This document shows positions 1 to 7,246 of a stretch of DNA of 12,995 bases, piece after piece. The notes under the pieces were generated by a model. That model did not search any database. It saw only the letters and a program-made list of their open reading frames with translations, and had not been told where the DNA came from. The stretch lies in assembly GCA_900752975.1 (NCBI GenBank), contig CAADXH010000001.1:1-12995 (forward strand), written 5' to 3'. Position 1 is the stretch's first letter, and the number at the start of each line of letters is the position of its first letter. Position numbers and translations under genes: made by a program. The DNA is from Bacilli bacterium. Lineage in GTDB: Bacteria > Bacillota_I > Bacilli_A > ML615J-28 > CAG-313.

Positions 1-242
1 AGTTTAAATTTGACCGTGCAATCGATATCGAAGTTATTATGTCTTGTCAAGATAATACTTACTTTGAATTAATGGAATTATTATCAATGACAATTGGTGA
101 TGGCTCACACTTCGGTGATGGTGGTTTTTGGCCTCTAGCAGCTTCAATCGTTAAGAAGACTGACTCTCCTGTTACAGCCCTTAAAGAAGTACTTCCTAAG
201 TACAAACAAGCAATGGGAGATTTAGGTTATAACATTCAATAA
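1..242 (+). CDS. C-terminal end of a probable extracellular solute-binding protein (5' partial)
   Basis: The reading frame is open from base 3 to the TAA at 240-242, so this is the last ~79 residues of a gene starting outside the window. The first ATG (39) has no ribosome binding site and lies inside the continuing frame, so it is not the start. The tail holds GDGSHFGDGGFWPLA followed by SPVTALKEVLPKYKQAM. The second stretch resembles the C-terminal helix of carbohydrate ABC-transporter binding proteins, where a lobe-closing helix of the form PVTAL-x-EVLP-x-YKQ is common. That family call is inferred from resemblance only. The N-terminal lipoprotein signal that would confirm it is not visible. 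A strong terminator follows 11 bases after the stop, so this is the end of its operon. Confidence 0.4.
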   Translation, partial: FKFDRAIDIEVIMSCQDNTYFELMELLSMTIGDGSHFGDGGFWPLAASIVKKTDSPVTALKEVLPKYKQAMGDLGYNIQ

Positions 243-252
243 AATTAAAAAG

Positions 253-277
253 TGGTTCTAGTTATAGAACCATTTTT
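253..277 (+). terminator. Rho-independent terminator after the solute-binding protein gene
   Basis: A perfect 8-bp stem (TGGTTCTA at 253-260 with TAGAACCA at 265-272) has the four-base loop GTTA and is followed by five T residues (273-277). It ends the upstream transcript before the DUF1538 promoter. Confidence 0.9.
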
Positions 278-379
278 GTTACAATTTGATACTCAAATTA
301 AAAGTTATTTGCCGGATATACTGAGTTTATAAGTAAAGTAAAACCTACTTTTTTTACAACAATTAATGAATAAATGTAG

Positions 380-408
380 TTGACAAAAAAATGATAATTT
401 AGTATAAT
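380..408 (+). promoter_or_regulatory. Sigma-A-type promoter of the DUF1538/P-II operon
   Basis: TTGACA at 380-385 and TATAAT at 403-408 both match consensus exactly, with a 17-base spacer. Transcription should start near 415, just upstream of the ribosome binding site at 419-425, giving a leader of under 20 bases with no room for a riboswitch. Confidence 0.9.
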
Positions 409-431
409 TACAATTAATGGGAGGAAGACAT

Positions 432-1991
432 ATGACAAAATTATTATTAGAAAAAACCAAAGAGTCCATCATGTCCGTACTACCAATATCACTTTTGATT
501 GTAGTACTTAATTTTATTGTTTTCTTCGTAACAAAAGAATTTCTTTTTAGTAAGTGGGTATTTATTGGATTTTTAATTGGATCAGTTATGTTAATTGTAG
601 GGATGGCATTATTTACTCTTGGTGCTGACCTTTCAATGATGAGTGTTGGTGTTGGTGTTGGTAAATACATCACCCAAAATCGTAAAATATGGTTATTAAT
701 TTTAGTGCCATTTGTAATAGGAAGTTTAGTAACGATTGCAGAACCTGACTTACTAGTGCTTTCTAAACAAGTACAAATGGAAGGCGTGCCAAGTATTGTT
801 TTGATATTAATGGTAGCACTTGGTGTGGGAATCTTTTTAACAGTTGCCCTCCTTCGTGTAGTATTAAAAGTTGATATTAGAGTTGTTTTAATTGTTGCTT
901 ATTTAATAGTATTTATTCTTGCATCATTTGCTCCAACAAGCTTTGTTCCCCTTGCTTTTGACTCTGGTGGTGTAACAACAGGACCAATGACAGTTCCCTT
1001 TATTATGGCAATTGGTTTAGGTGTAGCAAGTTTAAATGGTGATAAAAATAATGAAAACGATAGTTTTGGTTACATTGCTTTATGTTCGGTTGGGCCAATT
1101 ATCGCGGTTACAATATTAGGGCTATTTACCAATATAACTGTTGATAATAGTAGCTCTAGCTATGTAATGAATAGTTTTCATGACTTTAGTTCATACTTTG
1201 GTAAAACCTTTGTATCTATGATTAAAGAGATTGCGATAGCACTATCACCAATACTATTATTTGTTATTGTTTTTGAATGCTTTTTACAACATGATAAAAA
1301 GAAAAACATTATCAAAATATTTATAGGTTTAGGTTATACTTATGTTGGTTTAGTCTTATTCTTAACTGGTGCGAACATGGGCTTTATGCCAGTTGGTAGT
1401 GTACTTGGTCGAACAATTGCCAGTCAAACCTTTAAGTGGGTGTTAATCCCTCTAAGTATGTTAATGGGATTCTTTGTTGTTATGGCTGAACCTGCAGTTC
1501 ACGTTTTAAACAATCAAGTTGAAGAAGTAACTGGTGGTACTATCTCTAAACGTGTTATGTTATTTTCACTTGCGATAGGCGTTGCGATATCACTAGGTCT
1601 TGCGATGACAAGAGTATTATGTGATTTTTCAATTTGGTGGATTTTAATACCAGGATATAGTATTGCGATTATTTTATCACTAATTGTTCCAAAAATCTTT
1701 ACATCAATTGCTTTTGACTCAGGTGGTGTTGCCTCAGGTCCAATGACAGCAACTTTCTTATTACCACTTGCAACAGGAGCATGCCATGAGATATATTCTC
1801 AAGACATTAAAATTCTAAGCAATGGTTTTGGAATCGTTGCCCTTGTAGCGATGACTCCATTAATCGTTGTTCAATTAGTTGGTTTAATCTATAAGATTAA
1901 ATTACAAAGAGCTGAAGCTACTAAAGAATTACCATATGAAGATGTTATTGAATTCGACTTAAATGGTCTAAATGAGGTGGATTATGAATAA
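432..1991 (+). CDS. DUF1538 family polytopic membrane protein
   Basis: The 519-residue product is almost wholly hydrophobic, with many predicted membrane helices. It is built as an internal duplication. The first half carries AEPDLLVLSKQV (residue ~103) and AFDSGGVTTGPMT (~175). The second half carries AEPAVHVLNNQV (~352) and AFDSGGVASGPMT (~427). The two sets are about 250 residues apart. This paired motif architecture is characteristic of DUF1538 (PF07556). I chose the ATG at 432 because GGGAGGA ends six bases before it; the in-frame ATG at 417 lies upstream of that site. Two P-II genes follow directly, the first overlapping this stop codon. By analogy with AmtB-GlnK this suggests a transporter or channel gated by P-II proteins. 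The substrate is unknown, and transport itself is an inference from the helices. Confidence 0.9.
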   Translation: MTKLLLEKTKESIMSVLPISLLIVVLNFIVFFVTKEFLFSKWVFIGFLIGSVMLIVGMALFTLGADLSMMSVGVGVGKYITQNRKIWLLILVPFVIGSLVTIAEPDLLVLSKQVQMEGVPSIVLILMVALGVGIFLTVALLRVVLKVDIRVVLIVAYLIVFILASFAPTSFVPLAFDSGGVTTGPMTVPFIMAIGLGVASLNGDKNNENDSFGYIALCSVGPIIAVTILGLFTNITVDNSSSSYVMNSFHDFSSYFGKTFVSMIKEIAIALSPILLFVIVFECFLQHDKKKNIIKIFIGLGYTYVGLVLFLTGANMGFMPVGSVLGRTIASQTFKWVLIPLSMLMGFFVVMAEPAVHVLNNQVEEVTGGTISKRVMLFSLAIGVAISLGLAMTRVLCDFSIWWILIPGYSIAIILSLIVPKIFTSIAFDSGGVASGPMTATFLLPLATGACHEIYSQDIKILSNGFGIVALVAMTPLIVVQLVGLIYKIKLQRAEATKELPYEDVIEFDLNGLNEVDYE

Positions 1992-2331
1992 TGTTCCTAA
2001 TGGCTTAAGATTAATAGTTACCATTGTTGATAGAAAAAAAGGAAAGAAAGTTGTAAATCTTTTCGAAAAACTTGGATGCATATATCACCATACCATTCTT
2101 GGTTATGGTACTGCCCCAATTGAAATCTTTGACTATCTAGGCTTTGGTAAAATTGAAAAAGATGTAGTACTAAGTATTGCGGATGAAAACATGGTACCAT
2201 TTATGTTTGATGCATTAAGACAAGAACTTGACTTTGCATCTCCAGGTCATGGTATCGCATGCTCTATACCAATTAAAAGTGTAGACAGTTCTAGAGCATT
2301 ACAAGAAATCTTAAAGAAAGGCGATAAATAG
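1984..2331 (+). CDS. P-II family signal-transduction protein, first copy
   Basis: A 115-residue P-II-like protein. It has a beta-alpha-beta start (GLRLIVTIVDRKKGKKVVNLFEKLGC), the GYGTAP segment where the T-loop begins, and a C-terminal SPGHGIACSIPI strand that corresponds to the conserved P-II end. P-II proteins form trimers that bind ATP/ADP and often 2-oxoglutarate, and control transporters or enzymes by contact. I see no T-loop Tyr in the position used for GlnB uridylylation, so it is a divergent member. The ATG at 1984 is preferred over the ATG at 1972 because GAGGTGG (1974-1980) precedes it. The gene overlaps the DUF1538 stop by eight bases, indicating translational coupling. Confidence 0.85.
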   Translation: MNNVPNGLRLIVTIVDRKKGKKVVNLFEKLGCIYHHTILGYGTAPIEIFDYLGFGKIEKDVVLSIADENMVPFMFDALRQELDFASPGHGIACSIPIKSVDSSRALQEILKKGDK

Positions 2332-2339
2332 GTATATAT

Positions 2340-2645
2340 ATGAAAGATATGATAATTATTATATGTAATAATGGTTCAGCCGCAGATGTTATGGAACTTG
2401 CCAAATCACAAGGAGCAGGTGGAGGAACTATTATTAAAGGAAGAGGATCAGCAAGTAAAGATATGCAACACTTTTTAGGTATTACCATTCAACCTGAAAA
2501 AGATATTATCTTAATTGTAACTGAACCTGAAACTAGAAATAATATAATGAAAGAAATCTCATCTAAAATGGGTATCGGAACAAAAAGCCATGCTATTTGC
2601 TTCTCAGTCCCAGTTGATGCAACAGTTGGATTAAAAGAAAACTAA
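2340..2645 (+). CDS. P-II family signal-transduction protein, second copy
   Basis: A 101-residue P-II-like protein, diverged from the first copy. It shows the typical opening strand (MIIIICNNG), the helix AADVMELAKSQGAGGGTIIKGRGSA leading into the T-loop, and the closing strand SHAICFSVPVD. It begins eight bases after the preceding stop with only a weak AGGT site, so it probably depends on translation of the upstream gene. Two different P-II paralogues behind one membrane protein suggest a mixed trimer or separate signals. The ATG at 2349 is an alternative start, but the one at 2340 keeps the full first strand. A bidirectional terminator follows. Confidence 0.85.
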   Translation: MKDMIIIICNNGSAADVMELAKSQGAGGGTIIKGRGSASKDMQHFLGITIQPEKDIILIVTEPETRNNIMKEISSKMGIGTKSHAICFSVPVDATVGLKEN

Positions 2646-2661
2646 AATAAAATATAAAAAC

Positions 2662-2691
2662 AAAAAAAATCTGGAAAAATCCAGATTTTTT
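2662..2691. terminator. Bidirectional terminator between the P-II operon and efp
   Basis: TCTGGA (2670-2675) pairs with TCCAGA (2680-2685) around AAAA. The stem is extended by an A-run on the left (2662-2669) and a T-run on the right (2686-2691), so it can terminate transcripts arriving from both convergent operons. Confidence 0.9.
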
Positions 2692-2692
2692 A

Positions 2693-3247
2693 TTATGCTC
2701 TTGATGAGTATTTACCATCCCAAGTAGTAACGATAATCTTATCGCCTTGGTTGATAAACATAGGAACTTTAACAACTAAACCAGTTTCAACTGTAACTTC
2801 TTTTAAAGCATTAGTTGCAGTGTTACCAGCAACAGCAGGAGTACTTTCAGTAACTTCCATAACCATTTTTTCTGGCAAGTTAACACCTAAAATTTCAGTT
2901 CCATAGAATACGATTTCAACTGTCATACCTTCAATTAAGAATTTAGATTCCCATTTTAATCTTTCAGCAGGAATTTCAACTTGGTCATAACTTTCTAAAT
3001 CCATAAAGCAATAAGTGTCACCACCATATAAGAATTGGTGTTTACGTTTTTCAATAATTGCTTGTTCTAGTCTTTCACCAGCATTGAAAGAATATTCAAT
3101 ATTACTACCAGTACGTAAATTTTTAAGTTTTGTTTTTACGAATGCTTGACCTTTACCTGGTTTTACATGTTGGAATTCAATAATTTGGAAAATTTGATTG
3201 TTATAAAGAATGGTTAAACCAGTTTTAAAATCACTTGTATCAATCAT
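2693..3247 (-). CDS. efp: Elongation factor P
   Basis: EF-P binds the ribosome between the P and E sites and relieves stalling at polyproline stretches. The 184-residue length matches the family. The N-terminal KOW-like domain includes DFKTGLTI and the loop VKPGKGQAFVKTKLKNL, whose Lys32 is the position modified in other bacteria; the sequence around it is the PGKGQA type. The OB-like domains follow, ending in VPMFINQGDKIIVTTWDGKYSSRA, a conserved EF-P C-terminus. I use the ATG at 3247-3245 because AGGAGG lies six to eight bases ahead of it; a longer reading frame from 3265 would put the start upstream of that site. The gene is monocistronic, converges on the P-II operon, and is a core-genome marker. 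Confidence 0.95.
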   Translation of the reverse strand: MIDTSDFKTGLTILYNNQIFQIIEFQHVKPGKGQAFVKTKLKNLRTGSNIEYSFNAGERLEQAIIEKRKHQFLYGGDTYCFMDLESYDQVEIPAERLKWESKFLIEGMTVEIVFYGTEILGVNLPEKMVMEVTESTPAVAGNTATNALKEVTVETGLVVKVPMFINQGDKIIVTTWDGKYSSRA

Positions 3248-3289
3248 TATTTCGCCTCCTATCAATTATTAATAATCAAATACTTTAAT

Positions 3290-3318
3290 ATTATATATTA
3301 TTTTTACGCTTTTTGCAA
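3290..3318 (-). promoter_or_regulatory. Promoter of efp
   Basis: On the minus strand, TTGCAA (3318-3313) and TATAAT (3295-3290) are separated by 17 bases. Transcription would begin near 3283, giving a ~35-base leader containing the AGGAGG site. Confidence 0.8.
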
Positions 3319-3411
3319 GTTGTATAAACTTTTTTATAAAATTGTGTGTTTATTTTATGATAATGTCTTAATGTTTATTTTTAGAAAATGTACAAATAAC
3401 TATTAAATTAC

Positions 3412-3440
3412 GTGCAAAAAATGTCGATTTTTGGTATAAT
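3412..3440 (+). promoter_or_regulatory. Promoter of the MazG-DUF2075 operon
   Basis: TATAAT at 3435-3440 is preceded by TG-G, an extended -10 element. A weak -35 (GTGCAA, 3412-3417) lies 17 bases upstream. The extended -10 probably compensates for the poor -35. Confidence 0.7.
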
Positions 3441-3468
3441 TGAAATGTAGTAGAAAGAGAGAAAAATT

Positions 3469-3795
3469 ATGGATAGTTTAGAAGAACTAAAGATTAAAAT
3501 AGATGGTTTCAATAAAGAAAGAGATTGGGATAAATTTCATTCACCTGCTAATTTAGCTAAATCAATCGTAATTGAAAGTAGTGAATTATTGGAATGCTTT
3601 CAGTGGAATGATGATACTTACAAATTAGATGATGTGAAAGAAGAACTAGCAGATGTTGTTAATTACTGTATACAACTTGCAAGTGTCTTAGATTTAGACA
3701 TAAAGCAAATAGTGCTTGATAAATTAAAGAAAACAGAAGAAAAATATCCAGTTGATAAATGTAAAGGGATTTCAACTAAGTATAATAAATTGTAG
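3469..3795 (+). CDS. MazG-like nucleotide pyrophosphohydrolase
   Basis: A 108-residue single-domain all-alpha NTP pyrophosphatase of the MazG type, which hydrolyses (d)NTPs to NMP and pyrophosphate. Its metal-binding acidic clusters are visible as ESSELLECFQW (residues ~36-46) and KEELADVVNYCIQLA (~59-73), the paired E-x-x-E and E-x-x-D arrangement of the superfamily. The length fits the short single-copy forms. The start is ATG 3469, behind a purine-rich AAAGAGAG site. The downstream gene begins eight bases after the stop, with the AGGAGA site overlapping the TAG, so the two proteins are probably made together. It could act in housekeeping removal of aberrant nucleotides or in nucleotide depletion under stress; the partner gene favours a specialised role. 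Confidence 0.85.
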   Translation: MDSLEELKIKIDGFNKERDWDKFHSPANLAKSIVIESSELLECFQWNDDTYKLDDVKEELADVVNYCIQLASVLDLDIKQIVLDKLKKTEEKYPVDKCKGISTKYNKL

Positions 3796-3803
3796 GAGAA
3801 AAC

Positions 3804-5660
3804 ATGATAGTTTATAGTAATAATAAAAAAGGCTTTTTTGATGATGTTAGAGATAATATAATTGCCGATAAAATAGAAGAATCATTTAAAAAACAAAATA
3901 TTAAACATAATAATTTAGCTGAATTTAGAAGTTGGTATAATTCACTTCAATTTGTACGAAATGCCTTAGATGATGATGAAATTAGTGGTGACTGTGATAT
4001 AGCAATAGAATACCAAATTCCATTAACATCAAAACGCGTGGATTTTTTAATTGCCGGAATTGACGAAAATTCAAATAATAATGTAGTTGTTATAGAGCTA
4101 AAACAATGGGAAACCAGCAAACAAACAAATAATAATGATATAGTAGAAGCGTATACTGGAAACGGATTAAGGGCTGTTACTCATCCAAGTTATCAAGCAT
4201 ACTCATATGCAAAGATTATTGAAAACTTTAATGAGAATGTAAGTAAGGAAAACATATCTCTTATTCCATGTGCATTTTTACATAATTATAGAGAAGAAAA
4301 TAGAAAGAATATAGATAATGAATTTTATAGTGAAGCTATATCGTGTGCTCCTATTTTCTTAAGCCATGATACTCCTAAACTTAGAAACTTCATAAAACAA
4401 TATATTAGAAAAAAAGATAACATTGATATATTAATGAAAATTGAAAATGGCAAATTAAAACCTACTAAAGCTTTACAAGATGCTTTATCATCAATGTTAA
4501 AAGGCAACAAAGAATTCTACCTAATAGATGAACAAAAAGTTGTGTATGAAAAAATAAAAGAACTAGTATCACTATCTCTTAAACAAAAAAATCACAAATA
4601 TACAATAATAGTAGAAGGCGGTCCTGGTACAGGAAAAAGTGTTGTTGCTATACAGTTATTATGTGATCTTATTGAAAAAGGATATTCAGTTAATTATGTG
4701 ACCAAAAATCAAGCCCCTCGTGAAGTATACTTTAAAAAACTTAAGGGTGACAAATTTAAATTATCATATATTAAAAATCTATTTAAAGGATCTAGTAGTT
4801 TTATTAATACTCCACTTAATACTTTTGATTGCTTACTTTGTGATGAAGCACACCGACTAAACGAAAAATCAGGTATATTCAAAAATTTAGGTGAAAACCA
4901 AATTAAAGAAATTATCCATTCATCAAGAGTATCAGTATTTTTTATTGATGAAAATCAAAAAGTTACAACCTCTGATATTGGATCAATTGAACTAATTAAT
5001 AAATATGCATTAGAAGAAAATGCAAGTATAATTTCAGGTGATGATTTAAAATTAATATCACAATTTAGATGTAATGGTAGTGATGGATATTTAGCATTTT
5101 TAGATAATTTACTAGGAATTAGAGAAACTGCAAATTATAATGTAGACTTAGATTATGATTTTAAAGTGTTTGATGATCCCAATGAATTAATGAATGCTAT
5201 TAAAGAAAAAAATAAAATAGATAATAAGTCAAGAGTTGTTGCCGGATATTGTTATGAGTGGGTAAGCAAAGATGACCCAAGTCTTTATGATATATATCTA
5301 GATAATAATTTTAAAGCAAAATGGAATTTTAAAAGTACTACTACTTGGGCAATAGATGAAAATTCAATTGATCAAATTGGATGTATCCATACATCTCAAG
5401 GATTAGAGTTTAATTATGTAGGAGTCATAATAGGAAAAGATTTAATTTATAGAGATAATCAAGTTTTAACTGATTATACCAAAAGAGCAAAAACAGATAA
5501 ATCATTAATGGGAATTAAAAAAACAAAAGACTTTGATCTTGCGGATAAAATCATTAGAAATACTTATCGAACTTTAATGTCAAGGGGTCAAAAAGGTTGC
5601 TATATTTACTGTGAAGATACTAAACTTGCTCAGTACATTAAAGATGTATTAAAAAACTAA
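3804..5660 (+). CDS. PD-(D/E)XK-like nuclease domain fused to a DUF2075 (Schlafen group 3-like) helicase
   Basis: A 618-residue protein. The N-terminal third has the pattern E69...D80 (KRVDFLI) and E98-L-K100 (VVVIELKQW), matching the catalytic core of PD-(D/E)XK nucleases. From residue ~235 it becomes a superfamily-1-type helicase of the DUF2075 family (PF09848). Visible motifs are Walker A EGGPGTGKS (271-279), Walker B LLCDEAH (344-350), the family-typical SQFRCNGSDGY (~419-429), IHTSQGLEFNYVGVIIG (~528) and an arginine-finger stretch RTLMSRGQKG (~590). The start ATG 3804 follows AGGAGA that overlaps the MazG stop. A fused nuclease and helicase points to DNA or RNA processing, probably in phage defence or tRNA-type restriction; that role is inferred. 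No transmembrane segment is evident. A terminator follows. Confidence 0.85.
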   Translation: MIVYSNNKKGFFDDVRDNIIADKIEESFKKQNIKHNNLAEFRSWYNSLQFVRNALDDDEISGDCDIAIEYQIPLTSKRVDFLIAGIDENSNNNVVVIELKQWETSKQTNNNDIVEAYTGNGLRAVTHPSYQAYSYAKIIENFNENVSKENISLIPCAFLHNYREENRKNIDNEFYSEAISCAPIFLSHDTPKLRNFIKQYIRKKDNIDILMKIENGKLKPTKALQDALSSMLKGNKEFYLIDEQKVVYEKIKELVSLSLKQKNHKYTIIVEGGPGTGKSVVAIQLLCDLIEKGYSVNYVTKNQAPREVYFKKLKGDKFKLSYIKNLFKGSSSFINTPLNTFDCLLCDEAHRLNEKSGIFKNLGENQIKEIIHSSRVSVFFIDENQKVTTSDIGSIELINKYALEENASIISGDDLKLISQFRCNGSDGYLAFLDNLLGIRETANYNVDLDYDFKVFDDPNELMNAIKEKNKIDNKSRVVAGYCYEWVSKDDPSLYDIYLDNNFKAKWNFKSTTTWAIDENSIDQIGCIHTSQGLEFNYVGVIIGKDLIYRDNQVLTDYTKRAKTDKSLMGIKKTKDFDLADKIIRNTYRTLMSRGQKGCYIYCEDTKLAQYIKDVLKN

Positions 5661-5728
5661 AAATTTACATTAATGTATTTCAATGATAAAATTTATATAT
5701 TAGCATTAATTTTCTATAAAAACAGCTT

Positions 5729-5760
5729 ATACCAGGTCAAAAACCTGGTATTTTATTTGT
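5729..5760 (+). terminator. Rho-independent terminator after the DUF2075 gene
   Basis: A 9-bp stem (ATACCAGGT at 5729-5737 with ACCTGGTAT at 5743-5751) has the loop CAAAA and is followed by a T-rich tract. It isolates the operon from the tRNA operon. Confidence 0.88.
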
Positions 5761-5819
5761 TGCGTTTGATATTACAATTCACCCCATTTATAAAAAAATA
5801 AAAAAATGAGTTAAAATAC

Positions 5820-5848
5820 TTGCATTATTAAATACATTGTGTTATAAT
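5820..5848 (+). promoter_or_regulatory. Promoter of the tRNA operon
   Basis: TTGCAT (5820-5825) and a perfect TATAAT (5843-5848) are spaced by 17 bases. The predicted start near 5855 falls at GGCG, about 24 bases ahead of tRNA-Leu. No other promoter is apparent within the array, so the five tRNAs are probably one precursor. Confidence 0.85.
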
Positions 5849-5878
5849 ATTAAGGCGTTTTGAGATAGTATATATTAT

Positions 5879-5961
5879 GCGGGTGTGGTGAAATTGGCAG
5901 ACACGCTAGACTTAGGATCTAGTTCTTCGGAGTGCAGGTTCAACTCCTGTCACCCGCACCA
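5879..5961 (+). tRNA. tRNA-Leu (anticodon TAG)
   Basis: The acceptor arms GCGGGTG (5879-5885) and CACCCGC (5951-5957) pair fully. The anticodon stem CTAGA/TCTAG encloses CTTAGGA, giving anticodon TAG for CTN Leu codons. A long variable arm (TTCTTCGGAG), expected of a class II tRNA, and an encoded CCA are present. Confidence 0.97.
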
Positions 5962-5981
5962 TCTTAAAACATTATACCGTG

Positions 5982-6058
5982 GGTCCTGTGGTGTAGCGGT
6001 TTATCACGCCTGCCTGTCACGCAGGAGATCGCGGGTTCGATTCCCGTCAGGACCGCCA
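5982..6058 (+). tRNA. tRNA-Asp (anticodon GTC)
   Basis: Acceptor GGTCCTG (5982-5988) pairs with CAGGACC (6048-6054). The anticodon stem CCTGC/GCAGG encloses CTGTCAC, giving GTC. The discriminator is G, as expected for Asp, followed by encoded CCA. Confidence 0.97.
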
Positions 6059-6064
6059 TTATGC

Positions 6065-6141
6065 GCGCATGTAGTTCAATTGGATAGAATACTTGACTAC
6101 GGATCAAGGGGTTGTGGGTTCGAATCCTGTCATGCGCGCCA
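6065..6141 (+). tRNA. tRNA-Arg (anticodon ACG)
   Basis: Acceptor GCGCATG (6065-6071) pairs with CATGCGC (6131-6137). The anticodon stem CTTGA/TCAAG encloses CTACGGA, giving ACG. Reading all of CGT/CGC/CGA would need A34-to-inosine editing by TadA. CCA is encoded. Confidence 0.96.
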
Positions 6142-6172
6142 TCTTATTTTATTTAAATTATAAAAACAACAT

Positions 6173-6249
6173 CGGGACTTAGCTCAGCTTGGTAGAGCAT
6201 CTGGTTTGGGACCAGAGGGTCACAGGTTCGAATCCTGCAGTCCCGACCA
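6173..6249 (+). tRNA. tRNA-Pro (anticodon TGG)
   Basis: Acceptor CGGGACT (6173-6179) pairs with AGTCCCG (6239-6245). The anticodon stem TCTGG/CCAGA encloses TTTGGGA, giving TGG. The C1-G72 end and A73 discriminator are typical of bacterial tRNA-Pro. CCA is encoded. Confidence 0.97.
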
Positions 6250-6261
6250 TTAATTTTATAT

Positions 6262-6335
6262 GCGGGCGTTGTTCAATGGTAGAACTTCAGCCTTCCAAGC
6301 TGACTATGCGGGTTCGATTCCCGTCGCTCGCTCCA
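6262..6335 (+). tRNA. tRNA-Gly (anticodon TCC)
   Basis: Acceptor GCGGGCG (6262-6268) pairs with CGCTCGC (6325-6331), including one G-T wobble. The anticodon stem TCAGC/GCTGA encloses CTTCCAA, giving TCC. T73 precedes the encoded CCA. This is the last gene of the array. Confidence 0.97.
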
Positions 6336-6345
6336 TTGAAAATAC

Positions 6346-6374
6346 AAGTGGTACAGTAGATGTATCATTTTTTT
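6346..6374 (+). terminator. Terminator of the tRNA operon
   Basis: TGGTAC (6349-6354) pairs with GTATCA (6362-6367, one wobble) around a seven-base loop, followed by seven T residues. It sits 10 bases past the last CCA. Confidence 0.75.
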
Positions 6375-6475
6375 ATTTTATGATTTTACTCTTCAAAGTT
6401 TCTTTAAAAATACTTGGCTATTGATAGATATTTATTTTTATATATACGATAATTTTCTTATATTTTTAAACTACT

Positions 6476-6500
6476 AACTAGAAATATAATCTAGTTTTTT
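6476..6500 (+). terminator. Possible second terminator downstream of the tRNA array
   Basis: AACTAGA (6476-6482) pairs perfectly with TCTAGTT (6490-6496) around AATATAA and runs into T residues to 6500. It is low in GC, so efficiency is uncertain. No gene ends immediately before it, so it could be the remnant terminator of a lost gene. Confidence 0.5.
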
Positions 6501-6509
6501 ACTAAAAGT

Positions 6510-6556
6510 GCAACCAAAAACGGTTGCAAATCAAATCTGCAACTAAAAATGGTTGC
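6510..6556. repeat. Two related 18-base hairpins in direct orientation
   Basis: GCAACC-aaaaac-GGTTGC at 6510-6527 and GCAACT-aaaaat-GGTTGC at 6539-6556 are near copies 29 bases apart. The C-to-T change in the stem of the second keeps a G-T pair, so the fold is retained in both. Confidence 0.75.
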
Positions 6557-6698
6557 TTCAAAAATACGATTAAAAATAAATATAGGCTAACGGCAGTAAG
6601 TGTAGCAATGAAGATTGTATGCATTTTTTGTATAGGCTTAAGATAAAAGATTAAAGCTAATATATATATTATGTTCATTAAGCATTTTACTAAAATAC

Positions 6699-6727
6699 TT
6701 GAATTGTTTAATGTAGTATGATAAGAT
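6699..6727 (+). promoter_or_regulatory. Possible promoter of the GNAT gene
   Basis: TTGAAT (6699-6704) and TAAGAT (6722-6727) are separated by 17 bases. Each matches four of six consensus positions. The start would lie ~40 bases ahead of the ATG. Confidence 0.45.
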
Positions 6728-6775
6728 TACATTATAAGTTTTAAACTCTTTTTATGTTACTGTTAGGAGTGCACT

Positions 6776-7219
6776 ATGAATTATTTTATTAGAAAACTAG
6801 AAAAAAGTGATATTAAACCATTATCTAAAATTATGATGGATGCGGTTTTAAATGAACCATGGAATGAAGTCTGGGATGAACAAATGTGCATTGATCGTTT
6901 GACTATTTTTACCAATATTTCTACATCATTAAGTTATACTTTAATAAATGATGAAAATGAAATATGTGGAGCTGCAATAGGTTATGTGATTCCATTTGTT
7001 AATAAAATGGAATACGATTTACAAGAATTCTTTATTGATCCAAAATTAGCTAAAAATCATTTAGGTAGTTTTTTAATGGATGAATTATTAAAAGAAGTAA
7101 GAAAAGCTAATGTAGATACTTTTAAATTTTATACTTCAGGCAATTTATATAAATTTTATAGTAAATTTGGGTTTAAGAAAATAGAAGATGAATATTTAAT
7201 GGATATGAATATTAATTAA
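6776..7219 (+). CDS. GNAT-family N-acetyltransferase
   Basis: A 147-residue protein spanning one GNAT domain. The opening YFIRKLEKSDIKPLSKIM is the usual first strand and helix. ICGAAIGYVIPF forms the central strands. EFFIDPKLAKNHLGSFLMDELLKEV is motif A, which binds acetyl-CoA, though the Q/R-x-x-G-x-G/A signature is reduced to K-N-H-L-G-S. NLYKFYSKFGFKK is the C-terminal motif seen in most GNATs. The PWNE-x-W stretch near residue 28 recalls aminoglycoside 6'-acetyltransferase-like proteins, but the substrate cannot be assigned. The start ATG 6776 is set by AGGAG at 6765-6769. It is the only intact gene between the tRNAs and the nuclease cluster. Confidence 0.8.
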   Translation: MNYFIRKLEKSDIKPLSKIMMDAVLNEPWNEVWDEQMCIDRLTIFTNISTSLSYTLINDENEICGAAIGYVIPFVNKMEYDLQEFFIDPKLAKNHLGSFLMDELLKEVRKANVDTFKFYTSGNLYKFYSKFGFKKIEDEYLMDMNIN

Positions 7220-7246
7220 TTTATATATATAAGGATTGGTGATTAT

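Larger units (their letters stand above)
6375..6775. other. Gene-free region between the tRNA array and the GNAT gene
   Basis: I find no gene here. It holds a terminator-like hairpin (6476-6500), two related 18-base hairpins (6510-6556) and a possible GNAT promoter (6699-6727). The rest is very AT-rich and featureless, consistent with the start of accessory DNA behind a tRNA array. I looked for a partial copy of the tRNA-Gly 3' end that would mark an attachment site and saw none within the window. Confidence 0.6.

Noticed and set aside
5885..6163. A 92-residue protein across the tRNA genes
   Set aside because: The frame is created by the tRNA-Leu, -Asp and -Arg sequences; all three fold as complete tRNAs.
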